From contig CALGHW010000246.1 of assembly GCA_937916075.1 (NCBI GenBank), forward strand, positions 1 to 17,691: 17,691 bases of DNA, in the 5' to 3' direction. Below are positions 1-5,927 of the stretch, in pieces. The translations under genes were made by a program, and so were the position numbers. The notes under the pieces are model-generated. The model saw nothing but the letters and a program-made list of their open reading frames with translations. It was not told the DNA's origin and ran no database searches. Each line of letters opens with the position of its first letter. Positions within the stretch are counted from its first letter, which is position 1. The DNA comes from an uncultured Prevotella sp. (lineage in GTDB: Bacteria > Bacteroidota > Bacteroidia > Bacteroidales > Bacteroidaceae).

Positions 1-224
1 ACAAGCCAAAATAGAGCATAGAATCATATAAATTAATTTTGAGCACCTACTTATAGCGTTCATTTTTTCAACCGTGCAACTGAAAGTCTTTTCCATTTGC
101 CATTTACGAAACAGCCAGATTACCCATAGAACGTTGTCCAATCTCTTAGCAAGTTTCCTATTTTTCTAAATCGTCATGGAAAACTGCCAGCCTTTTTAGG
201 CCAAATCCGAGACTTGAGATTTGA

Positions 225-258
225 TAAAAAACAAAAGGGACCTCCCGAAGGAAGTCCC
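225..258 (-). terminator. Rho-independent terminator of the ferredoxin gene
   Basis: Read on the minus strand, a 9-bp stem GGGACTTCC / GGAGGTCCC closes a TTCG tetraloop (237-258) and is followed by a T-rich tail (225-236). It lies 43 bases past the ferredoxin stop codon. Confidence 0.85.
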
Positions 259-301
259 TACATGAATAAGACAAATTATCTCTATTTTTCTCCCGATGAG
301 A

Positions 302-472
302 TTACTCAGGAAGGCTGATAGCCTCTGAAGGGCAAACAGAAGCGCAAGTGCCGCACTCTGTGCACATATCAGGGTTGATAGAATACTTGTCGCCCTCAGA
401 GATTGCTCCTACGGGGCACTCATCGATACATGTACCGCAAGCGATACAATCATCACCAATTACGTATGCCAT
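302..472 (-). CDS. 2[4Fe-4S] ferredoxin
   Basis: Small cytoplasmic electron carrier of 56 residues beginning MAYVIGDDC. Two cluster-binding motifs are visible: CIACGTCIDECP (residues 9-20) and CTECGTCASVCP near residues 38-49. Each gives CxxCxxCxxxCP, the classical clostridial-type pattern in which the fourth cysteine of each motif completes the other cluster. The length is normal for this family (about 55-60 residues). Known partners of such ferredoxins in anaerobes are pyruvate:ferredoxin oxidoreductase, hydrogenases and Rnf; none is in this window. The gene stands alone, with its own promoter box (522-529) and its own terminator (225-258), so it appears monocistronic. The start is the only ATG that gives the conserved N-terminus. 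The family call is certain; the redox partner is unknown. Confidence 0.96.
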   Translation of the reverse strand: MAYVIGDDCIACGTCIDECPVGAISEGDKYSINPDMCTECGTCASVCPSEAISLPE

Positions 473-521
473 AATTTTAAATATTTGTTTTGTTTTTAAT
501 TAATACCAATAAATTGTGATG

Positions 522-529
522 CAAAGATA
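522..529 (-). promoter_or_regulatory. Promoter -7 box of the ferredoxin gene
   Basis: On the minus strand the box reads TATCTTTG, a full match to the Bacteroidetes -7 consensus TAnnTTTG. No clear TTTG is seen at the -33 position. Transcription would begin near 515, giving a leader of about 43 nt. Confidence 0.6.
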
Positions 530-557
530 CAAACTATTTTTGATTCATACCTATTCC

Positions 558-588
558 TTGCTACTTATTTTCCTAATTTATACCTTTT
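558..588 (+). promoter_or_regulatory. Possible promoter of porT
   Basis: TTG at 558-560 is followed after 20 bases by TACCTTTT (581-588), seven of eight positions of the TAnnTTTG consensus. It would give a leader of about 140 nt before the ATG at 735. This match is weaker than the other promoters in the window. Confidence 0.4.
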
Positions 589-734
589 CGAAATAACAAG
601 AGTCTGCACCCCCTCCCCGCTCATTTACGCTAAACATTCTGCAGCATAAACAAGTACGGATGACAGCCCGCCGGCCGTGTTTTTCCCACACATTATATAA
701 TAACCTCCGGAAAATCACGTTATTAATAATACTT

Positions 735-1478
735 ATGAAGCGACTTTATACCATCCTCATACTTTGCACCGCCGCCATCACCCTGGCGGCCCAGGAGCGC
801 TTGCCCCAAAACAAGCCCTACATCGACCTGCGACAACTGCATTTCGGTATTCTCGTGGGAATGCACATGCAAGATATTGAGTTGGAAAACGTCGGGCCGC
901 AAACCATCACGGCTCCCGACGGCACCACAACCACCCAGACCATCCTCTGCGACGAGGACAAGTGGAACCCCGGCCTCACCGTGGGCGTGCTGGCCGACCT
1001 GCGCCTCAACAAGCACTTCTCACTACGCTTCACGCCGTCTATGCACTTCGGCTCCAAGCACCTGGTTTTCCGCAACCTGTCACTGCTCGACGACAACGGA
1101 CGGCCCACCGAGAAGACACAAGACCTGAAAAACACCTATATCTCCTTCCCGGTCGACCTGAAGTTCAGTGCCGAACGATTCAACAACTACCGGCCTTACC
1201 TGCTGGCCGGCATCAATCCGATGCTCAACCTCACAGGCAAGGACCAGGACTATGTGCGCCTGAAGCGCCAGGACATGATGCTCGAAGTGGGACTGGGCTG
1301 CGACTTCTACCTGCCTTTCTTCAAGCTGATTCCAGAATTGAAGTTCTGCTACAGTCTGACCAACTGTCTGGACAAGAACCATGCCAACGAGCTGCAAGAC
1401 GCCACGATGCGCGCCTATACCAACTCGGTGACACGGGGTCAGAACAAGATGATTGTGCTCACTTTTTATTTTGAATAG
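735..1478 (+). CDS. porT: PorT-family outer-membrane protein of the type IX secretion system
   Basis: A 247-residue protein with an N-terminal signal peptide (MKRLYTILILCTAAITLAA, cut before or near QERLP). The mature part is an outer-membrane beta-barrel. Segments that resemble PorT/SprT proteins as I know them are LHFGILVGMHMQDIEL (about residue 35), LRLNKHFSLRFTPSMHFG, FPVDLKFSAERFNNYRPYLLAG, and FKLIPELKFCYSLTN near the C-terminus. PorT is required for T9SS export of proteins with C-terminal sorting domains in Porphyromonas and Flavobacterium. An upstream ATG at 660 is in frame, but it would place 25 non-signal residues in front of a good signal peptide, so I use 735. The 3' end overlaps the convergent metallophosphatase gene by 20 bp. 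An alternative is a generic PF13568-type barrel; the motif order favours PorT. Confidence 0.82.
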   Translation: MKRLYTILILCTAAITLAAQERLPQNKPYIDLRQLHFGILVGMHMQDIELENVGPQTITAPDGTTTTQTILCDEDKWNPGLTVGVLADLRLNKHFSLRFTPSMHFGSKHLVFRNLSLLDDNGRPTEKTQDLKNTYISFPVDLKFSAERFNNYRPYLLAGINPMLNLTGKDQDYVRLKRQDMMLEVGLGCDFYLPFFKLIPELKFCYSLTNCLDKNHANELQDATMRAYTNSVTRGQNKMIVLTFYFE

Positions 1479-2319
1479 TGAGCGTCATCTTGCCTACATA
1501 AATGGCATGCTTGCCGTTCTGGTCGTCGGGCACAAGGCGGCCATCACTATCTTTCACCCACTGCAAGTCCTTAAAATAGGTATGCGAGTGACCTCCCAAG
1601 ACGAGGTCGATGCCGTGTGAACCGGCTATCATCTGCTCGTCGTCCATGTCGGGACGCAGATTCCAGCCCAAGTGTGACAGACAAATGACTACATCACACT
1701 TCTCCTTTTTCTTCAGATACTCCCCCATCTCACAGGCTTTCGCCACAGGGTCAAGATACTTGACGCCCTTGAAATTATCGGCCGCCACCAGGCCGTCCAT
1801 CTTAGGACACACGCCAAACACCCCTATCTTCACCCCTTTGCGCTTCAGGATAATGTAAGGCTTGACCAGCCCCTCGACACAAGTGCCCGTAAAGTCATAG
1901 TTGGCACACACTATCGGAAACTTGGCCATGCGGAAGAGGCGGGCCATATTCTCCAGCCCGAAGTCAAACTCATGGTTGCCTATGGTAGCCGCGTCATAGC
2001 CCATCATGTTCATCAGCCCCACTTCCACATCGCCCTTAAACAGCGTGTAATAGGGAGACCCCTGCGAAAAGTCACCACTGTCGAAAAGCAGCAGGTCCGT
2101 GTCCTTCTTCCGCTCCTCCTTGAGCATCGCCACCCGGCGCAGATAGCCTCCACGCCCGGCCCGGAGCGTATCCTCCAGGTGCTCGCTCAAGGGCAGCACA
2201 GTGCTGTGGGTGTCATTGGTGTGCAGCACGGTGAGCTGCTTCTGTGCCTGGGCCGACAACGACAAGACCGCCAAGGCCAAGGCCACGAAATATCTCTTAG
2301 TTTTCATCATTCCATTCAT
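1459..2319 (-). CDS. Secreted 5'-nucleotidase-type metallophosphatase domain protein
   Basis: A 286-residue periplasmic or secreted phosphoesterase corresponding to the N-terminal half of UshA-like 5'-nucleotidases. A signal peptide runs to about residue 26 (FVALALAVLSLSAQAQ). All metal-site motifs of the calcineurin-like fold are present: HTNDTH (33-38), DSGD (80-83), GNHE (114-117), SH (215-216) and GGHSH (242-246), so it should bind two metal ions and hydrolyse nucleotide or similar phosphoesters. It lacks the substrate-binding C-terminal domain, which is encoded by the gene directly upstream (15 bases between stop and start), so the two are co-transcribed and probably work together. The start could also be the Met codons at 2310 or 2307. 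The 3' end overlaps porT. The exact substrate is not determined. Confidence 0.88.
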   Translation of the reverse strand: MNGMMKTKRYFVALALAVLSLSAQAQKQLTVLHTNDTHSTVLPLSEHLEDTLRAGRGGYLRRVAMLKEERKKDTDLLLFDSGDFSQGSPYYTLFKGDVEVGLMNMMGYDAATIGNHEFDFGLENMARLFRMAKFPIVCANYDFTGTCVEGLVKPYIILKRKGVKIGVFGVCPKMDGLVAADNFKGVKYLDPVAKACEMGEYLKKKEKCDVVICLSHLGWNLRPDMDDEQMIAGSHGIDLVLGGHSHTYFKDLQWVKDSDGRLVPDDQNGKHAIYVGKMTLTIQNKK

Positions 2320-2334
2320 TAATATGTCATCCTT

Positions 2335-3105
2335 TTATTCTACAACAATTCTTCCTTCCACCTTGGCGTCTACCACGACCCCTTGTTTCTCCATCGCGCG
2401 AAAATAGTTGGTGATGATAAACCGGGCATCGTTCTCCTTGGCTTTCGGATTCACATAGTCGGTCTTCAGCTTGAAGGCCTCCAGCTTGTCGTTACCCTGT
2501 GCCAAATAGTCAATGGTGACGAGGCGGTAACTGGCCTGCGGGTCTATCTCCTTCCCGTTGAGCCGGGCAGACACCAACTTGCCGTCACGGGTTATCACGA
2601 GCTGCACGCCGTGGCTCACGGCCTCGCCTCCCACGGAGGCTATCTCCCGGAAGAGCTGCAGGAGGTGGGTGCCCGAGAGTGTCAGAAAACTGATTTTATT
2701 CTCAAACGGGGCCACGTCGAGCACATCGCCCACCGTCACCTGGCCGGCCGGCAGCGAGGCCCGGATGCCGCCCATGTTGTAAATGCCTATCACGGGATGC
2801 TCATTGAAATCACGAGCCGCCCACACCATGATGTCGGCCAACAGGTTGGACAACGGACTCTCCGGCCGATACTTCTTCAGGTAACGGGCCGTATGGCCCA
2901 CCACGGGCGACATCTCGCTGTCTACCTGTGCCTTATAAGGCTCCAAAAACTTGGCTGCGGCCTCGTCGGGCCGCGCGTCATACGACTGGTCTATCAGTAT
3001 TCGGGTGCGGCTCACGTCCGTCACGACATAGTGTGACGAGCACGAGGCCAACCCCACGCCCACCGTCAAGGCGGCGAATAAAATACGCTGGTTCATCTTG
3101 CTCAT
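2335..3105 (-). CDS. Lipoprotein with 5'-nucleotidase C-terminal domain
   Basis: A 256-residue protein starting MSKMNQRILF with a lipoprotein signal ending in the lipobox LASC (Cys22), so it is probably anchored to a membrane. The rest matches the 5'-nucleotidase C-terminal domain (PF02872): ESPLSNLLADIMVWAA, the substrate-loop sequence YNMGGIRASLPAG, VTVGDVLDVAPFENKI and the late YLAQGND motif. This domain holds the base-stacking and specificity residues but no metal site, so alone it should not be catalytic; the metallophosphatase domain is the next gene. An in-frame upstream extension to 3249 was rejected because it overlaps the promoter at 3134-3165 and hides the signal peptide. Met at 3096 is an alternative start. 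Confidence 0.86.
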   Translation of the reverse strand: MSKMNQRILFAALTVGVGLASCSSHYVVTDVSRTRILIDQSYDARPDEAAAKFLEPYKAQVDSEMSPVVGHTARYLKKYRPESPLSNLLADIMVWAARDFNEHPVIGIYNMGGIRASLPAGQVTVGDVLDVAPFENKISFLTLSGTHLLQLFREIASVGGEAVSHGVQLVITRDGKLVSARLNGKEIDPQASYRLVTIDYLAQGNDKLEAFKLKTDYVNPKAKENDARFIITNYFRAMEKQGVVVDAKVEGRIVVE

Positions 3106-3133
3106 TTCTGTGTATATACTTGATATGATGGTG

Positions 3134-3165
3134 CAAAAGTACTTATTTTTAAGAGGAAGAGCAAA
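3134..3165 (-). promoter_or_regulatory. Promoter of the split 5'-nucleotidase operon
   Basis: Minus strand: TTTG (3162-3165), 20 bases, TACTTTTG (3134-3141). This is a full Bacteroidetes sigma-ABfr-type promoter. The start point would be near 3127, about 22 nt ahead of the lipoprotein ATG. Confidence 0.75.
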
Positions 3166-3182
3166 AAAACCGGGCATTGAAA

Positions 3183-3213
3183 TTGTCCATATCAACAAAT
3201 TGTAGTAACTTTG
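3183..3213 (+). promoter_or_regulatory. Promoter of rplS
   Basis: TTG (3183-3185), 20 bases, TAACTTTG (3206-3213). It is divergent from the 5'-nucleotidase promoter, with the two -33 elements 17 bases apart. Predicted start near 3220, leaving a leader of about 89 nt. Confidence 0.75.
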
Positions 3214-3237
3214 CAACCGCTTTCGGCGTAACCGATG

Positions 3238-3260
3238 GCAGGAAGTCACGTGTTGCCTGC
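3238..3260 (+). other. Hairpin in the rplS leader
   Basis: GCAGG (3238-3242) pairs with CCTGC (3256-3260) inside the predicted rplS 5' leader, and the loop contains the palindrome CACGTG. Ribosomal protein leaders often carry autoregulatory structures, but I do not recognise a known family here. Confidence 0.3.
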
Positions 3261-3308
3261 TATGTTGCGTTGGAACGATAAGAACAAATTTAATTATTTA
3301 ATAACAAA

Positions 3309-3668
3309 ATGGATTTAATTAAAGTTGCTGAGGAAGCATTTGCAACCGGCAAGCAGTTCCCTTCCTTCAAGGCTGGTGACACTGTAACTGTCGCTTACAA
3401 AATTATCGAGGGTAGCAAGGAGCGTATCCAGCTCTACCGCGGTGTAGTTATCAAGATTTGCGGTCACGGAGAGAAGAAGCGCTTCACCGTTCGCAAGATG
3501 TCCGGCACTGTAGGTGTTGAGCGTATCTTCCCCATCGAGTCTCCCAACATCGACAGCATCGAGGTAAACAAGATTGGTAAGGTACGTCGTGCCAAGCTGT
3601 ACTATCTCCGCGCTCTTACCGGCAAGAAGGCCCGTATCAAGGAGAAGAAAAAGATTGTTACCGAGTAA
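3309..3668 (+). CDS. rplS: 50S ribosomal protein L19
   Basis: A 119-residue ribosomal protein found at the interface of the 30S and 50S subunits. The family signature is clear: FKAGDTVTVAYKIIEGSKER, RIQLYRGVVI, FTVRKMSGTVGVERIFPIESP and the ending GKVRRAKLYYLRALTGKKAR. Length is normal for L19 (about 115-120). It is not next to trmD, rimM or rpsP, unlike in Proteobacteria and Firmicutes; here it is a single-gene unit with its own promoter (3183-3213) and a strong terminator (3695-3748). AT-rich codon choices near the start and the A-rich sequence ahead of the ATG fit a highly translated Bacteroidetes gene. Confidence 0.98.
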   Translation: MDLIKVAEEAFATGKQFPSFKAGDTVTVAYKIIEGSKERIQLYRGVVIKICGHGEKKRFTVRKMSGTVGVERIFPIESPNIDSIEVNKIGKVRRAKLYYLRALTGKKARIKEKKKIVTE

Positions 3669-3694
3669 TCGAGACTTTTCTCTATTACGACATA

Positions 3695-3748
3695 GAAACA
3701 GGCGATACGCATACCTCTCGGAAGCGTATCGCCTGTTTCTGTTTTTCT
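3695..3748 (+). terminator. Strong terminator after rplS
   Basis: A perfect 16-bp stem (3695-3710 with 3724-3739, GAAACAGGCGATACGC and its complement) with a 13-base loop, followed by TGTTTTTCTC. It ends where the stop codon of the convergent small gene begins. Confidence 0.93.
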
Positions 3749-4002
3749 CAAGGGTCCTTTTCCTCATAGTTGGCCGAGGCGTCGGCCTCGCCATGGAGCG
3801 CTTCCTTGAAGGCATCCCAGTTTTGGAAGCCCACAAACAGGGCCAACTTGTCAAGTGTCTCCTTCTTGGGCTTCTCCTTGCCCTGCAAATAATCCTTGAC
3901 GCGCATCAGGGCCAAAGGCTTGGCCGGCTTCCAACTCACTTCTCGCTCCACGGCCTCACGGAGCTTGCGCAGCTCCCAATGTTTCTTTTCCATAACCATC
4001 AT
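3748..4002 (-). CDS. Small HTH-like protein of unknown function
   Basis: An 84-residue basic/acidic helical protein starting MMVMEKKHWELRKLREAVE. The part VKDYLQGKEKPKKETLDKLALFVGFQNWDAFKEAL (described in two pieces: VKDYLQGKEKPKKETLDK then LALFVGFQNWDAFKEAL) resembles a recurrent N-terminal module of Bacteroidetes proteins. In that module a helix pair that looks like a degenerate Cro/C1 HTH is followed by TLD-LA-(Y/F)-GF-W--F. In longer relatives the module precedes other domains; here it stands alone with an acidic tail (GEADASANYEEKDP). It is divergent from the AICAR transformylase gene and convergent with rplS. Possible starts are 4002, 3999 and 3993; an extension to 4092 would run through the purine gene's promoter and is unlikely. 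DNA binding is inferred, and no target is known. Confidence 0.65.
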   Translation of the reverse strand: MMVMEKKHWELRKLREAVEREVSWKPAKPLALMRVKDYLQGKEKPKKETLDKLALFVGFQNWDAFKEALHGEADASANYEEKDP

Positions 4003-4037
4003 TGTTTTTTCACAGTGCGAAGTTACAAATATCTTGC

Positions 4038-4045
4038 CAAATATA
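4038..4045 (-). promoter_or_regulatory. Possible -7 box of the small HTH-like gene
   Basis: Minus strand TATATTTG matches TAnnTTTG. The nearest upstream TTTG is 22-23 bases away, longer than the 20 seen in the other promoters here, so support is modest. It overlaps the control region of the divergent purine gene. Confidence 0.35.
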
Positions 4046-4054
4046 GATATTCTA

Positions 4055-4085
4055 TTGCATAATTCATCCAAAAATAGTAAATTTG
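4055..4085 (+). promoter_or_regulatory. Promoter of the AICAR transformylase gene
   Basis: TTG (4055-4057), 20 bases, TAAATTTG (4078-4085). Predicted start near 4092, so the leader is only about 26 nt, too short for a purine riboswitch. Confidence 0.7.
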
Positions 4086-4117
4086 CACGCAAATTCGAAT
4101 CACATATCTATATTATA

Positions 4118-5299
4118 ATGAAAGAATTAGCGCTTAAGTACGGATGCAATCCAAACCAGAAGCCTTCACGTATCTATATGGATGAAGGCGAGTTACCTAT
4201 TGAAGTTATCAACGGACGTCCCGGCTACATCAATTTTCTCGATGCCCTCAACAGCTGGCAGTTGGTGAAGGAGCTGAAAGAAGCTACCGGCCTGCCCGCC
4301 GCTGCCTCTTTCAAGCACGTGTCACCCGCCGGCGCCGCCATCGGCCTGCCCTTGAGCGACACACTGAAGAAGATTTACTTTGTGGACGACCTGAAGATAG
4401 AGCTCTCGCCCCTGGCTTGCGCCTATGCGCGGGCCCGCGGTGCCGACCGCATGAGCTCATACGGTGACTTCGTGGCCTTGAGCGACACATGCGACGCCGC
4501 TACAGCCACCCTCATCAAGCGCGAGGTGAGCGACGGTGTCATCGCACCCGACTATACTCCCGAGGCTATCGAGATTCTGAAAGCCAAGCGCAAGGGCACC
4601 TATAATGTCATCAAGATTGACCCCACCTACGTGCCCGCCCCGATTGAGCACAAGCAGGTGTTCGGCATCACCTTCGAGCAGGGACGCAACAACGTGAAAC
4701 TCGATGACCCCGCCCTTTTCGAGAATATCCCCACCCAGAACAAGCACTTCACCGACGAGGCCAAGCGCGACCTCATCATCTCGCTCATCACCCTGAAGTA
4801 CACCCAGAGCAACTCCGTGTGCTACGTGAAGGACGGACAGGCCATCGGCATCGGCGCCGGACAGCAGAGCCGCATCCACTGCACGCGCCTGGCCGGCAAC
4901 AAGGCCGACATCTGGTGGCTCCGCCAGCACCCGAAGGTGATGAGCTTGCCCTTCATCGACGGTATCCGCCGCGCCGACCGTGACAACACCATCGACGTGT
5001 ATATCAGCGAGGACCACGACGACGTGCTCCGCGACGGCACCTGGCAGCAGTTCTTCAAAGAGAAGCCCGAAGTGCTCACCCTGGAAGAGAAGAAGGAATG
5101 GATAGCCAAGAACACGCAGGTGGCTCTGGGCAGCGACGCTTTCTTCCCCTTCGGCGACAATATCGAGCGGGCCCACAAGAGCGGTGTGGAGTATATCGCA
5201 CAGGCCGGAGGCTCGGTACGCGACGACAATGTCATCGAGACCTGCGACAAGTACGGCATCGCCATGGCCTTCACAGGCGTACGCCTGTTCCACCATTGA
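4118..5299 (+). CDS. Stand-alone AICAR transformylase (PurH formyltransferase domain)
   Basis: A 393-residue cytoplasmic enzyme expected to transfer a formyl group from 10-formyl-tetrahydrofolate to AICAR, the ninth step of IMP synthesis. It consists only of the transformylase part of the bifunctional PurH/ATIC; the N-terminal IMP cyclohydrolase domain is missing. Seen in the sequence: the catalytic pair Lys66-His67 in SFKHVSPAGAA, then ARARGADRMSS, LIKREVSDGVIAP, KYTQSNSVCYVKDGQ, the substrate motif IGAGQQSRIHCTRLAG, SDAFFPFGDNIERA and the C-terminal RLFHH. These stretches are close to eukaryotic ATIC as I remember it, closer than typical bacterial PurH. Bacteroides encode a similar short protein. 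The start at 4118 follows a good promoter; longer in-frame starts cross that promoter. A 63-codon gene follows after 37 bases. Confidence 0.93.
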   Translation: MKELALKYGCNPNQKPSRIYMDEGELPIEVINGRPGYINFLDALNSWQLVKELKEATGLPAAASFKHVSPAGAAIGLPLSDTLKKIYFVDDLKIELSPLACAYARARGADRMSSYGDFVALSDTCDAATATLIKREVSDGVIAPDYTPEAIEILKAKRKGTYNVIKIDPTYVPAPIEHKQVFGITFEQGRNNVKLDDPALFENIPTQNKHFTDEAKRDLIISLITLKYTQSNSVCYVKDGQAIGIGAGQQSRIHCTRLAGNKADIWWLRQHPKVMSLPFIDGIRRADRDNTIDVYISEDHDDVLRDGTWQQFFKEKPEVLTLEEKKEWIAKNTQVALGSDAFFPFGDNIERAHKSGVEYIAQAGGSVRDDNVIETCDKYGIAMAFTGVRLFHH

Positions 5300-5336
5300 T
5301 TCCTCTGTCATCTACGCCCACTTATCACATACAGAC

Positions 5337-5528
5337 ATGAGCGACTTTGACGATATTCTTGAGGGCGGCATTGTGTTCCGCAAAGCTCCTAAGAACGAGG
5401 ACAACGGCAAGGTGAAGACCAAAGCCAAAAAGAAGAAATACATCACCGGCGCACACGGCAGCGGCTCGGCCAAGCAAAAGGCAAAATACCGTGAGCAACG
5501 GGCCAACCGCAAGAGCCAGAGACACTGA
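5337..5528 (+). CDS. Small charged protein of unknown function
   Basis: A 63-residue protein with an acidic start (MSDFDDILEGGIVF) and a strongly basic remainder rich in Lys and Arg (VKTKAKKKKYITGAHGSGS, then AKYREQRANRKSQRH). It has no signal peptide or membrane segment. I do not recognise a family. The basic tail would suit RNA, ribosome or DNA contact, but that is inference. It starts 37 bases after the AICAR transformylase stop and lies before their shared terminator (5587-5646), so both are probably on one transcript. Codon use is like that of its neighbours. Confidence 0.7.
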   Translation: MSDFDDILEGGIVFRKAPKNEDNGKVKTKAKKKKYITGAHGSGSAKQKAKYREQRANRKSQRH

Positions 5529-5586
5529 CCGCAAGCGGTAAAGCCATGCGGGAAGCTGCCACACGGCCGCAAGGCTACAATTATAT

Positions 5587-5646
5587 AGAGAGGCCACGAA
5601 GCTTACGGGGAAAAATCCCAGTCCGCTCCGTGGCCTCTCTTTTTCT
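5587..5646 (+). terminator. Terminator of the AICAR transformylase operon
   Basis: A 12-bp perfect stem AGAGAGGCCACG (5587-5598) with CGTGGCCTCTCT (5629-5640), followed by a T-run. The 30-base loop holds a small internal stem GGG(G)AAAAATCCC. Confidence 0.85.
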
Positions 5647-5741
5647 TGAAACGCTCCTGCCTACCACGCTCCAGAAGGCCTTTCCACACAGAATTTGCGC
5701 AAAAATAAAAGTAAGTAAATCAGAAAAACAGGACGTAAACC

Positions 5742-5773
5742 TTTGCATACCTCAATCTTTTACTATAACTTTG
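5742..5773 (+). promoter_or_regulatory. Promoter of the first large secreted protein
   Basis: TTTG (5742-5745), 20 bases, TAACTTTG (5766-5773): a full consensus promoter. Start near 5780 gives a leader of about 148 nt before the ATG at 5928. The rest of the stretch 5529-5927 holds only the upstream terminator and this leader; I see no gene in it. Confidence 0.78.
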
Positions 5774-5927
5774 CAAATGAATAACATCCAATGACATACT
5801 ACCGACCTGCATAAAGACATACTCAACAAGGATATGAAGGCATGAAAGAAATGGGAAAGTAGAACCGTCAAAAGATATTCAAGACCTAATATAAGAGACA
5901 TTTATACTAACTAAAACCAATACCATT

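Noticed and set aside
1..224. A gene at the left edge
   Set aside because: The stretch is AT-rich with stops in all frames, and I see no RNA gene or clear promoter.
660..734. In-frame upstream start for porT
   Set aside because: It adds 25 residues before a clean signal peptide; the ATG at 735 gives the expected exported protein.
3896..4117. Longer in-frame start for the AICAR transformylase
   Set aside because: The extension runs through the promoter at 4055-4085 and into the opposite small gene; conserved sequence begins at MKELALKYGCNPNQ (4118).
4457..5311. 284-codon open frame on the minus strand
   Set aside because: It is opposite the well-supported AICAR transformylase and its product (hydrophobic, Val/Ala/Gly-rich, no motif) is typical of a shadow frame in GC-rich DNA.
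5546..5794. 82-codon open frame after the small basic protein
   Set aside because: It runs through the terminator at 5587-5646 and the promoter at 5742-5773 and shows no protein-like pattern.
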